A stretch of DNA of 9,417 bases from Actinomycetota bacterium. GTDB taxonomy: Bacteria > Actinomycetota > Actinomycetes > Streptosporangiales > Streptosporangiaceae. Positions 1 to 5,674 of this stretch are shown here, piece after piece. Position 1 is the first letter of the stretch. Each line of letters starts with the position of its first letter. The notes beneath the pieces are model-generated. The model had not been told where the DNA came from and searched no databases. It worked only from the letters and a program-made list of their open reading frames with translations. The stretch covers positions 8,291 to 17,707 of the forward strand of contig PMST01000689.1 of assembly GCA_003168295.1 (NCBI GenBank). Direction: 5' to 3'. A program made the translations under genes and the position numbers.

Positions 1-190
1 CGTCGGCGGCGGCGAACAGCCCGAGCGTGCGCCATTCGCCCGGTTGCAGCGGCGGCCGCCACAGCCGCAGCACGTGCCCCTGCGCCGCGAGCTCGCGCGT
101 GTGGGCGGCCTCGCGCGCGCGGATGTCGTCCACGGCTTGGTCAGGTGTTCCGTCCGGGACGTGGGTGGTCATGGTGACGAGGTATTCCAT
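1..190 (-). CDS. Muconolactone delta-isomerase-like protein (partial, N-terminal 63 aa)
   Basis: The ATG at 190-188 opens a frame running off the left edge; 63 codons are visible of a family usually about 90-100 aa long. The protein begins MEYLVTMTTHVPDGTP, has a charged helix around residues 17-37 and then HVLRLWRPP near residues 39-47. This beta-strand, helix, (H)xLWR arrangement is that of muconolactone isomerase, a small ferredoxin-like-fold enzyme that shifts the double bond of muconolactone in the catechol branch of the beta-ketoadipate pathway. Many actinobacterial relatives of this type occur outside catechol operons, so the actual substrate is unknown. AAGGA lies about 8 nt before the ATG, which supports this start. 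It is the last gene of the minus-strand series, 90 nt after the 242-aa gene, and the gap holds a palindrome and a hairpin that suggest separate control. Confidence 0.8.
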   Translation of the reverse strand, partial: MEYLVTMTTHVPDGTPDQAVDDIRAREAAHTRELAAQGHVLRLWRPPLQPGEWRTLGLFAAAD

Positions 191-193
191 AGC

Positions 194-219
194 TGGTTCC
201 TTCGCGGCTGGTGGAACCA
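194..219 (-). promoter_or_regulatory. Hairpin that could mask the isomerase ribosome-binding site
   Basis: In the minus-strand transcript TGGTTCC (219-213) can pair perfectly with GGAACCA (200-194) across a 12-nt loop. The second arm overlaps the AAGGAACC Shine-Dalgarno region, and the start codon follows 3 nt after the stem. A second small inverted repeat, ggtgg-aa-ccacc (210-221), competes with it. The structure is seen in the sequence; its regulatory role is inferred. Confidence 0.35.
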
Positions 220-223
220 CCGT

Positions 224-253
224 CGTTCGGTAAAAAGTTCAATTACCCGAACG
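224..253. promoter_or_regulatory. 30-bp interrupted palindrome upstream of the isomerase-like gene
   Basis: The arms cgttcggtaa (224-233) and ttacccgaacg (243-253) are inverted complements apart from one extra c, around an A/T-rich 9-nt centre. The size and symmetry fit an operator for a dimeric repressor such as TetR or MarR; it lies 34 nt before the isomerase start. It could instead act as a stem-loop terminator for the 242-aa gene, but the T-run on the minus strand falls in the loop rather than after the stem, so operator is preferred. Confidence 0.4.
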
Positions 254-280
254 GACAGTGGGGTTACGGTCCGCTCTCTC

Positions 281-1009
281 CTAGCTGAAGGTGACGTCGG
301 TGACGTCGACGGCGACCTCGGCCGAGCCCCGGATCGGGGTGCCGTCGGGGGCGCGGACGTAGATCCGGCGGCGGGTCGGGACCATGACCGCGTCGAACTC
401 GCGGTACTCCGAGGGGTAGTGCACCGCGGGGCCCCCGCTCAGGATGTCCACGCTGTAGTCGAGCCGTCGCAGCAGCCCGGCGTCGTCGAAGTAATAGGTC
501 TGCTGGCGGGTGTGCGCCGCGATGGTATCCGGGTAGGTGACCAGCAGGCCGCGCCAGCTCTGCCCGTCCTCGTGCCACGCCTCGGTCTCGGCGGTGACGA
601 AGTCGTCGCGGGCGAACAGGAAGGGCGCGACGAAGTAGTTCCAGAGGCCCTCGCAGGCGAAGTAGGCCACCTGGAAGTCGTCCCACGGCGACTCGCGGGT
701 CATCCCGACGAACGCCGCGGCCGGGTCACTGCGGGTGGCCAGCAGCACGCCGTCGGTCGTGTCGATGGTCTGCCGGTGCGGTTTCCAGGTGGTGTAACGC
801 CCCGGCTCGGGGAACGGGGTGATGGTCAGCCGCTGGTGGCGGGTCTCGCCCTCAAGCACGACCCGGTCCAGCGGGCTTGGCTTGCCCTTGATGGCCCAGA
901 TCGTGCCGGTGACCGAGGCGTCCGCGCGGAACCGGGTGATCTGCTCCCAGCGCCGCAGGCCGCCGTGTCCCTCGATGGCCAGTTTCAGCAGGTCGTTCAT
1001 GTCGATCAT
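281..1009 (-). CDS. Conserved protein of unknown function, 242 aa
   Basis: A soluble-looking protein with no signal peptide or membrane segment. It is rich in aromatic residues and beta-strand pattern: an N-terminal helix with HGGLRRWEQ (residues 14-22), a TRESPWDDFQVAYF block near the middle, WNYFVAPFLF, and a C-terminal half with LLRRLDYSVDI, HYPSEYREFD and VPTRRRIY. From memory these blocks recur in a family of unnamed proteins in actinobacteria and proteobacteria that sit beside oxidoreductases; the strand-rich middle recalls LolA/LolB-like half-barrels, but that is a guess. Its first ATG overlaps the SDR stop (ATGA), which indicates translational coupling. A second ATG at 1000-998 has better spacing from GGGAG (10 nt) and may be the true start, giving 239 aa. 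No catalytic motif is recognised, so no reaction is assigned. Confidence 0.8.
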   Translation of the reverse strand: MIDMNDLLKLAIEGHGGLRRWEQITRFRADASVTGTIWAIKGKPSPLDRVVLEGETRHQRLTITPFPEPGRYTTWKPHRQTIDTTDGVLLATRSDPAAAFVGMTRESPWDDFQVAYFACEGLWNYFVAPFLFARDDFVTAETEAWHEDGQSWRGLLVTYPDTIAAHTRQQTYYFDDAGLLRRLDYSVDILSGGPAVHYPSEYREFDAVMVPTRRRIYVRAPDGTPIRGSAEVAVDVTDVTFS

Positions 1010-1755
1010 GCTCCCGGGACGAGTTGCTCGCCGCCGTCGACGTCGTAGGTCGCGCCGGTCAGCGCCGTGTTGGTCATGATGTGCACGGCGAGCGCGGCGA
1101 CGTCGGCCGGGCCGACCACGCGCCTGATGGGCAGCGTCGCGCGGAGCTGGTCGCGGCGCTTGTCGAGGTCGTCTCCGAGCAGCGACGCGGACAGCGGGGT
1201 GTCGACGAACCCGGCCGCGAGGAGGTTGACTCTGGCCGGCGCCACCTCGACCGCCAGGTTCGCCACCAGGGCGGGCATCGCCGCGGCGGCTATCGCCGCG
1301 ATGGAGAGGCTGATGCCCGGCCGGCGAGCGCCGGTGCCGGTCATGAACAGCAGCGTGCCCCCCGGTCGCATCTTCCCAGCGGCGTAGCGGGTGGCTTGGA
1401 GCGCCATCATGAGATGCTCGTCGATGGCGTGGCGGGCCTGCGCGAAGTCCATGTCGGCTAGGCGCGCGTAGTACTGGCCGCCGGCCGTGACCATCACGTG
1501 GTCGATCGGATCCGGGAGGCTTTGGAAGAAGCCCTCGAGCGCAGCGGGATCGGTCGCGTCGAAGGCCGCCGTACGCCGCGCGTCGACTTCCTTCGCGGCC
1601 TGCTCCAGGCGCTCGGGATTGCGGCCGGTCAGGATGACGTCGGCGCCCTCGGTCCGGGCTCGGCGGGCGGTCTCCAACCCGATGCCGGAGCTGCCGCCGA
1701 TCACGACGACGGTTTGCCCGGGCAGTTCCGGTGGGCGCTGGGTGGGAGTGGTCAT
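1006..1755 (-). CDS. Atypical short-chain dehydrogenase/reductase (SDR) lacking the YxxxK motif
   Basis: A 249-aa Rossmann protein of normal classical-SDR length. The nucleotide-binding GGSSGIG is at residues 20-26, and LTGRN (42-46) places Arg after the second strand, which favours NADP(H). VTAGG (89-93) stands for the NNAG motif, and LAVEVAP-RVN (167-177) plus the C-terminal YDVDGGEQLV are typical. Where Tyr-xxx-Lys should lie, 14 and 10 residues before LAVE, the protein has Ala153 and Ala157 in an Ala-rich stretch, and the catalytic Ser region reads FMTGTG (137-142). Cofactor binding looks intact, but standard SDR chemistry does not. I recall other actinobacterial SDRs of this type, so the loss is probably a subfamily trait and not decay. 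The start is firm: GGAGGG lies 4 nt upstream of the ATG. The stop overlaps the next gene by 4 nt. Confidence 0.9.
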   Translation of the reverse strand: MTTPTQRPPELPGQTVVVIGGSSGIGLETARRARTEGADVILTGRNPERLEQAAKEVDARRTAAFDATDPAALEGFFQSLPDPIDHVMVTAGGQYYARLADMDFAQARHAIDEHLMMALQATRYAAGKMRPGGTLLFMTGTGARRPGISLSIAAIAAAAMPALVANLAVEVAPARVNLLAAGFVDTPLSASLLGDDLDKRRDQLRATLPIRRVVGPADVAALAVHIMTNTALTGATYDVDGGEQLVPGA

Positions 1756-1786
1756 GATCCCTCCGGTGGATGGTGGGCGCGTCGCA

Positions 1787-1831
1787 TCACGGTGTCCCGA
1801 TTCACGGTGTCCCGATTCACGGTGTCCCGAT
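1787..1831. repeat. Three exact tandem copies of a 15-bp repeat
   Basis: The unit tcacggtgtcccgat occurs at 1787-1801, 1802-1816 and 1817-1831 without a mismatch. The last copy runs into a 10-bp perfect palindrome, cccgatcggg (1826-1835), and the neighbouring cgggtgtcacgg is a partial inverted echo. The array fills most of the 82-nt gap between the flavoprotein stop and the SDR start. It may be an iterated operator for the SDR gene or simply replication slippage; there are no spacers, so it is not a CRISPR array. Confidence 0.9.
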
Positions 1832-1837
1832 CGGGTG

Positions 1838-3223
1838 TCACGGCGATTCCGCGGCGGCGGGCTGGCGGGCGGCCGTGATCTGGCCGTGCAGCGCTTTGAG
1901 CGCGTCGACGTAGATCTCGGAGAAGGTGGGGAAAGGCTGGATGACGTCGCGCAGCACCTCGATCGGCACCCGGGCGCGGATGGCCAGCGTGGCCTGCTGC
2001 AGCCACTCGCCGGCCTCGGGACCGAGCGCGTAGGCGCCGGTCAGCCGGTCGCCGTCGCTGAGCAGGGTCAGGAACCCGTTGGATTTGGCGTAGTCGTGGG
2101 TGTAGGTGGCCGTCTTGGCCACGTCGGCCAGCTGGGCGGTCGCGCTGAACCGGTCCTGGCTGACGCCGACCTCGGCGGCTTGCGGGTCGGTGTAGACGGC
2201 GTCCGGGATGGCCTCGTAGTGGGCCTCGCGGGATTCGCCGAGAATGTTCGCGGCGACGACCTCGCCCTGGTACTTGCCGACGTGGGTCAGCAGCCGCACG
2301 CCGGTGACGTCGCCGACGGCCCACAGCTGCTCCCCGGCGTGCAGGTGCGCGTCGACCTCGAGGCCGTGCGGGCCGGCCGTGGCGCCGACGGTCTCCAGGC
2401 CCTCCGGCATCCGCGGGCGCCGGCCGGTGGAGACGAGAAGGTGGTCACCGCGCAGCTCACGGCCGTCGGCGAGCGTCAGCACGTAGTCCTCGCCGTCGCG
2501 CCGCGCGGCCTTCGCCTGCACGCCGAGGATGAGCTCGATGCCGTCGCGCCGCAGGACCTCGCCCAGGGCGTCGCCCAGCGGCTTGGGCTCCCGGGCCAGG
2601 ACGTGGCTGGCCCCCTCGACCAGGGCTACCTCGCCGCCGAGGCGGCGCACGGCCTGGGCCATCTCGGCGCCGACCGGGCCGCCGCCGAGGATCAGCAGCC
2701 GCCGCGGGACGGCCTTCATGCCGGTCACCTCGCGGTTGGTCCAGACGCCTTCGAGCTCGCGCAGGCCCGGGATGGGCGGCGTGACCGGATCCGAGCCGGT
2801 CGCCACGACGACGTGCCGGGCGGTGTGCCGCACGCCGCCGACCTCCACCACGCCCGGCCCGGCCAGCCGGCCGGTCCCGCGCAGCAGCGCGATGCCGTTG
2901 CCCGCCAGCCAGCGCTCCTGCCCGGCGTCGGAGTAGTTGGAGACCATGAAGTCGCGGTAGGCGAGAGCGGCCTCGACGTTGACCTCCGCGCTGGCCCCCA
3001 CCTCGCGCGCTTCGGTTACCGCCTCGCCGGGGCGCAGCAGCGTCTTGGACGGGATGCACGCGTAGTAGGAGCACTCACCGCCGACCAGCGCACGCTCGAC
3101 CACGGCCACCCGCAGGCCGCCGTCGGCCAGCGCCCCGGCGCAGTGCTCGCCCGGCGAGCCGCCGCCGACCACGATGACGTCGTAGTCGCTGCTCATAGGT
3201 TCGCTGCTCCTGGGTTCGCTCAT
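1838..3223 (-). CDS. FAD/NAD(P)-dependent disulfide oxidoreductase (dihydrolipoamide dehydrogenase-like)
   Basis: 461 aa, the normal length for class I pyridine nucleotide-disulfide oxidoreductases. Order of motifs: FAD-binding GGGSPG (residues 20-25), redox pair C51-SYYA-C56 in [19 protein letters not shown] (141-146), NAD-binding GGGPVGAE (180-187) with Glu203 after the next strand (favours NADH), second FAD contact WAVGDVTG (301-308), and a dimerisation domain ending PFPTFSE (430-436). The His of the canonical HPTxSE catalytic dyad is Phe431. GGECSY-ACxPSK proteins without that His are, from memory, a common actinobacterial group of unknown substrate, so true lipoamide dehydrogenase activity is doubtful. 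The ATG overlaps the stop of the 54-aa gene (ATGA), which favours this start; an in-frame ATG at 3196 preceded by AGGAG is an alternative. Likely cotranscribed with the VOC gene. Confidence 0.9.
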   Translation of the reverse strand: MSEPRSSEPMSSDYDVIVVGGGSPGEHCAGALADGGLRVAVVERALVGGECSYYACIPSKTLLRPGEAVTEAREVGASAEVNVEAALAYRDFMVSNYSDAGQERWLAGNGIALLRGTGRLAGPGVVEVGGVRHTARHVVVATGSDPVTPPIPGLRELEGVWTNREVTGMKAVPRRLLILGGGPVGAEMAQAVRRLGGEVALVEGASHVLAREPKPLGDALGEVLRRDGIELILGVQAKAARRDGEDYVLTLADGRELRGDHLLVSTGRRPRMPEGLETVGATAGPHGLEVDAHLHAGEQLWAVGDVTGVRLLTHVGKYQGEVVAANILGESREAHYEAIPDAVYTDPQAAEVGVSQDRFSATAQLADVAKTATYTHDYAKSNGFLTLLSDGDRLTGAYALGPEAGEWLQQATLAIRARVPIEVLRDVIQPFPTFSEIYVDALKALHGQITAARQPAAAESP

Positions 3224-3384
3224 CGGGAGGCTCGTTCCTGCACCATGTACTGCGCGTACCAGTCAGGCCAGTCCGGGTCGGCGTGGCCGATCTCCTTTTC
3301 GTGCTCGCCGTGCGCGGCCTCGGCCCGCCGCAGCGCCTCGGCCAGGTCGTGCGCTGATTCGTAGGTCACCGACACGGGGCTCAC
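3220..3384 (-). CDS. 54-aa protein, apparently the detached C-terminal tail of the VOC protein
   Basis: GTG at 3384-3382 overlaps the VOC stop (GTGA), and the TGA at 3222-3220 overlaps the flavoprotein ATG (ATGA), so the frame fits exactly between two genes. The product is helical and charged ([18 protein letters not shown], residues 14-31) and then Trp-rich ([15 protein letters not shown], 36-50). From memory, larger actinobacterial VOC proteins end in TTRLPGRV followed by a stretch like this, ending near DWPDWYAxYMVxEQ. Here the VOC protein stops at LPGR and this frame begins V immediately after, a net -1 shift. It may be a once-fused tail now made separately by coupled translation, or a single-base deletion or sequencing error. 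It is clearly conserved in pattern and unlikely to be chance. A downstream GTG (residue 4) is another possible start. Confidence 0.75.
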   Translation of the reverse strand: MSPVSVTYESAHDLAEALRRAEAAHGEHEKEIGHADPDWPDWYAQYMVQERASR

Positions 3385-3824
3385 CGGCCCGGAAGGCGGG
3401 TGGTGACTTCCTGGACGAACCAGCCGTTGCCGTCCGGGTCGCTGAACGAGACGAAGGAACCGTAGCTCTGGTGGTCCGGTGCCGGGCCAGTGGCGCGTCC
3501 GTCGGCGCCGCCGTGGTGGAACACCCCGCCCGCGTCGTGGAAGACCTCGCTCACCTCGGCGCCGCGGCTGGTCAGCTCAGCCCGGGCCGCGTCGATGTCG
3601 TCGACGACCAGCTGCAGGCCGTCGGCGGAACCCGGCGCGGCCGAGCTGACCCCGGTGCCGAAGATGATCGAGGCGGGCGAGCCAGGAGGGGTCAGCTGCA
3701 CCACCCGGAAGTCCTCGCTCTTGGCGAAGTCGGCGTCCAGCCGCCACCCCAGCGCCTGGTAGAAGGCCTTGGCCTTGTCGACGTCGGAAACCGGAACGAC
3801 GACAACCTCGAGTTTCATGTCCAT
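3381..3824 (-). CDS. VOC superfamily (glyoxalase/bleomycin resistance-type) protein
   Basis: 147 aa, one pair of beta-alpha-beta-beta-beta modules. Module 1 begins MDMKLEVVVVPVSDVDKAKAFYQALGW, and its second half has SPASIIFGTG (49-58). Module 2 has LQLVVDDIDAARAELTSRG (70-88) and YGSFVSFSDPDGNGWFVQEV (121-140). Glu139 is placed as the usual final metal ligand; the usual first-strand His is replaced by Val, so metal binding may be altered. VOC proteins include dioxygenases, isomerases, glyoxalases and binding proteins, and the substrate here is unknown. The start at 3824 is chosen because GAGAGGA lies 9 nt upstream and because upstream codons read as Arg-rich noncoding sequence. The gene ends 4 nt into the 54-aa frame that resembles its missing tail. 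Probably the first gene of the minus-strand block that includes the flavoprotein. Confidence 0.88.
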   Translation of the reverse strand: MDMKLEVVVVPVSDVDKAKAFYQALGWRLDADFAKSEDFRVVQLTPPGSPASIIFGTGVSSAAPGSADGLQLVVDDIDAARAELTSRGAEVSEVFHDAGGVFHHGGADGRATGPAPDHQSYGSFVSFSDPDGNGWFVQEVTTRLPGR

Positions 3825-4153
3825 GACTGCGAATCCTCTCCCATTGATGCCAGCGGCCCGTCTTGCTCTGGCTCTACGATTCTTTCTCCTGGCTCCACGG
3901 TCGCGCTCGCCGGTGCCCGGTCGCGCCCGTGAGTGCCCTGGCCGATGCCCTGGTCTGGCGTCGCCCGGGACGGTGTTTGCCGCCGGGACGGCGGGTTCGC
4001 AGCACGGTCCGGCCGTACCGCGGCCCAGGGAGCGGGCCAGGGAACAGCGGACGATCCGGATAAGACGGTGCTGATCATCGACGCGAACCCGACGAGCGGC
4101 CCGCCCCTCATATCCTCGCCCACGACCGGCCCGGAATTCCACCCCGACGCGGT
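3825..4153. other. Intergenic region upstream of the VOC gene
   Basis: About 330 nt with no convincing gene; all open frames here translate to Arg/Pro/Gly-rich sequence without family resemblance. It holds copy A of the 63-bp repeat (3893-3955), a near-palindrome at 4005-4020 (14 of 16 positions symmetrical) and two direct copies of ccaggga 12 bp apart (4025-4043). The stretch 3830-3895 is noticeably less GC-rich than its surroundings and is where a VOC promoter would be expected, but no clear -35/-10 pair can be named. Confidence 0.6.
3893..3955. repeat. 63-bp diverged repeat, copy A (upstream of VOC gene)
   Basis: Aligns without gaps to 5689-5751 at 47 of 63 positions by hand count. Two cggtcgcgc boxes, 3898-3906 and 3918-3926, lie 20 bp apart, and the right end shares ctggccg and ccctggtc with copy B. 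The bases between the boxes are the most diverged. It is 69-131 nt upstream of the VOC start codon. Confidence 0.6.
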
Positions 4154-4264
4154 CTACCGGATCAACGGCACATCGTGCCGGCTCTGGCCCGGCTCTGGCC
4201 GGCACAACCGTCCATCGGGCCGGCTGGAAAACCTGAGATTGGCCGCGCTGTAGTGGTTAGACAT
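4154..4264 (-). CDS. Possible 36-aa small protein overlapping the whiB-like stop
   Basis: ATG at 4264-4262 overlaps the last codons and TAA of the whiB-like gene by 8 nt. GAGGAG sits 6 nt before the ATG, a strong ribosome site that would otherwise have no purpose inside the end of a gene. The product begins MSNHYSAANLRFSS and ends DVPLIR; it is polar and basic, with one Cys, and matches no family I know. A tandem 11-bp repeat (4178-4199) lies within it. The well-placed ribosome site argues for translation; the unremarkable sequence and short length argue for caution. Confidence 0.35.
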   Translation of the reverse strand: MSNHYSAANLRFSSRPDGRLCRPEPGQSRHDVPLIR

Positions 4265-4661
4265 GATGACTCCTCGGCGGCTCGGGGTGCGGTGGGGACC
4301 CGGGCGTGAGCAGCTGGCGTCGCAAGCTCGCCCGGTCGGCCGCGACCAGCCCGCCCCAGACGCCGTACTGGCCAACGTCCCAGTGCAGCAGCGACAAGGC
4401 CAGGCACAGGCTGCGTACCTGGCAGGACCGGCAGACGGCCAGCGCGTCGGCGGCCTCGCGGACGGCGCTCTCCGCATTGGTGCTGACCGGGAACCACTGA
4501 TCCGCATCGACACCGCTGTCGGCGCACCGCGCCTGCCGGATGAGCTGGGCCCACCGGGCCAGATCAGTGTCTGGGCCGCGGTCGAACGTGAGCACAGAAA
4601 GAGCGGCCTGGTTACGGCGGCCGGGGATGGGCTCCGGTCCGGCCGATGGCGATACCGTCAC
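4257..4661 (-). CDS. WhiB-family Fe-S transcriptional regulator (Wbl)
   Basis: 134 aa. The four cluster-binding cysteines are C46, C77, C80 and C86 (CRSCQVRSLC gives the CxxC and Cx5C spacing). WFPVS (56-60) and the GVWGG turn (100-104) followed by a basic ASLRRQ segment complete the WhiB pattern. Wbl proteins occur only in actinobacteria and their phages. They bind a [4Fe-4S] cluster sensitive to O2 or NO and usually act with the principal sigma factor. The N-terminal 30 residues and the Pro/His-rich C-terminal tail lie outside the conserved domain. Translation starts at a GTG preceded by AAAGGGGA at good spacing. No named Wbl class is assigned. Its upstream neighbour is a decayed CoA-transferase gene only 63 nt away, so its promoter may lie within or upstream of that remnant. 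Confidence 0.93.
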   Translation of the reverse strand: MTVSPSAGPEPIPGRRNQAALSVLTFDRGPDTDLARWAQLIRQARCADSGVDADQWFPVSTNAESAVREAADALAVCRSCQVRSLCLALSLLHWDVGQYGVWGGLVAADRASLRRQLLTPGSPPHPEPPRSHHV

Positions 4662-4724
4662 GTGTTCGTCCCCTTTCCCTGGGGTGCTGCGGTCATCACG
4701 GTCAGCCGCCAGCCGCGGCGGCGG

Positions 4725-5594
4725 CTAGGCGGCCGGGACGGCTCGCCGGGCGGGTGCCGTAGCTGGACAGGCGTTCGGCCGACACCGAGGTCCCGGCGAA
4801 CGCGGCGGCAGGCCCGCGGCGGTGCGCCCGGCAAACCAGGGGGCGAGCAGTGAGGCGATGCTTTCCCTGTGGGTGTAGCGGTCATCGCCGACGGAGAAGT
4901 CGGCGCCGAGCAGCTTTTCCAGGAAGGTGAAGGTCCCGGCGAGCCTTGTGACCTTCGCGAGGTCGGCGAACTGTCGCCTGCTGAGTATCGTCACGATGAA
5001 CCGTGCACGGTCAGCCGTGCCGAAGTCACGGGCGAAGCCGCCGTACGGGTAGCCGCCGATCCGGACCTGATGCACCCTGGTCCGCTGCGCCTCGGCCAGG
5101 GTGCCGAGATGGCCGGCGAAAGCGCGGGCCACGTGCTGCGGCGTCAGGTTGATCGCGTGGCCCGGCCCGGTACCCCGCCGGTGCCGGCCGGCGGCGAGCA
5201 GGACTGCGGCCGCCTCCAGCCCGTAAGCCACCTCCCAGGCGGGCAGGTAGTTCAGCGAACCGGCGGCGTGGTCGCCGTCATTGGTGTCCTCGGCCAGGTC
5301 TTCGCGGTGCCGGACCTGGAGATGGATGAGATCTGAGCACCTGGGAGTCAGTTCGGCGTGGCCAAGCCAGGTTGGTTTGGTCGTGCAGGTAAGTGCGATC
5401 CCGCCGCGGCAGCCGGATGTGGCCAGTAGTTCCGCCATAGCCCGGCGGGCGGTCTCGGCTCTGCCTTCGGCCGGGCCGACGCGGATGACTTCGGCGCCGA
5501 GTTCGGCCAGCGTGCGGGCACCGAGCGGCAACGCCGCATGAGCGCAGATCTCCAGCACCCGCAGGCCGGCCAGCGGTGCGGCCTCGCCGGTCAT
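4725..5594 (-). pseudogene. Decayed family III CoA-transferase (2-methylfumaryl-CoA isomerase-like)
   Basis: The N-terminus APLAGLRVLEICAHAALP...LAELGAEVIRVGP is the classic CaiB/BaiF start. Later blocks LNYLPAWEVAYG (114-125), YPYGGFARDFGTAD (182-195), FLEKLLGADF (224-233) and DDRYTHRESIASLLAPWFA (237-255) best recall mesaconyl-CoA C1-C4 transferase (Mct). Relative to that roughly 400-aa family, as I remember it, about 30-40 aa are missing after residue 50, about 14 near residue 100 and about 100 at the C-terminus. The catalytic Asp position reads His154. At residues 262-264 (about 4803-4811) the frame breaks: the +2 frame continues AAFAGTSVSAERLSSY, as in the family, to a stop at 4702. The open frame is still 289 codons, so a shortened product may be made. 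The start ATG overlaps the stop of a possible 10-codon leader (MNTAEQAEAT). Confidence 0.75.
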
Positions 5595-5674
5595 GTCGCT
5601 TCAGCCTGCTCAGCGGTATTCATTGAGATTGCCCGTTTCCCATGCTCTGGTGGGCGGCACAGTGGGCCGACCGG

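Noticed and set aside
44..1048. A 334-codon open frame on the plus strand
   Set aside because: Antisense to the isomerase-like and 242-aa genes and crosses their intergenic palindrome; no family resemblance.
1787..1831. Tandem repeats as a CRISPR array
   Set aside because: Units are adjacent with no spacers and there are no cas genes.
1487..3364. A 625-codon open frame on the plus strand
   Set aside because: It lies antisense to the SDR and flavoprotein genes, which show exact family motifs. Long shadow frames are expected in very GC-rich DNA, and its translation is low-complexity.
3378..3392. Programmed -1 slippery site at the VOC stop
   Set aside because: No X-XXY-YYZ heptamer is present; GTGA-coupled reinitiation or a base deletion explains the layout more simply.
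3825..4205. N-terminal extension of the VOC frame to an ATG at 4205
   Set aside because: The added codons are Arg/Gly/Pro-rich and unlike any VOC N-terminus; the ATG at 3824 has a good ribosome site and begins the fold properly.
3933..4253. Plus-strand frame containing KTVLIIDANP
   Set aside because: The ParA-like string is isolated, no Walker motif precedes it, and the rest is low-complexity; no ribosome site seen.
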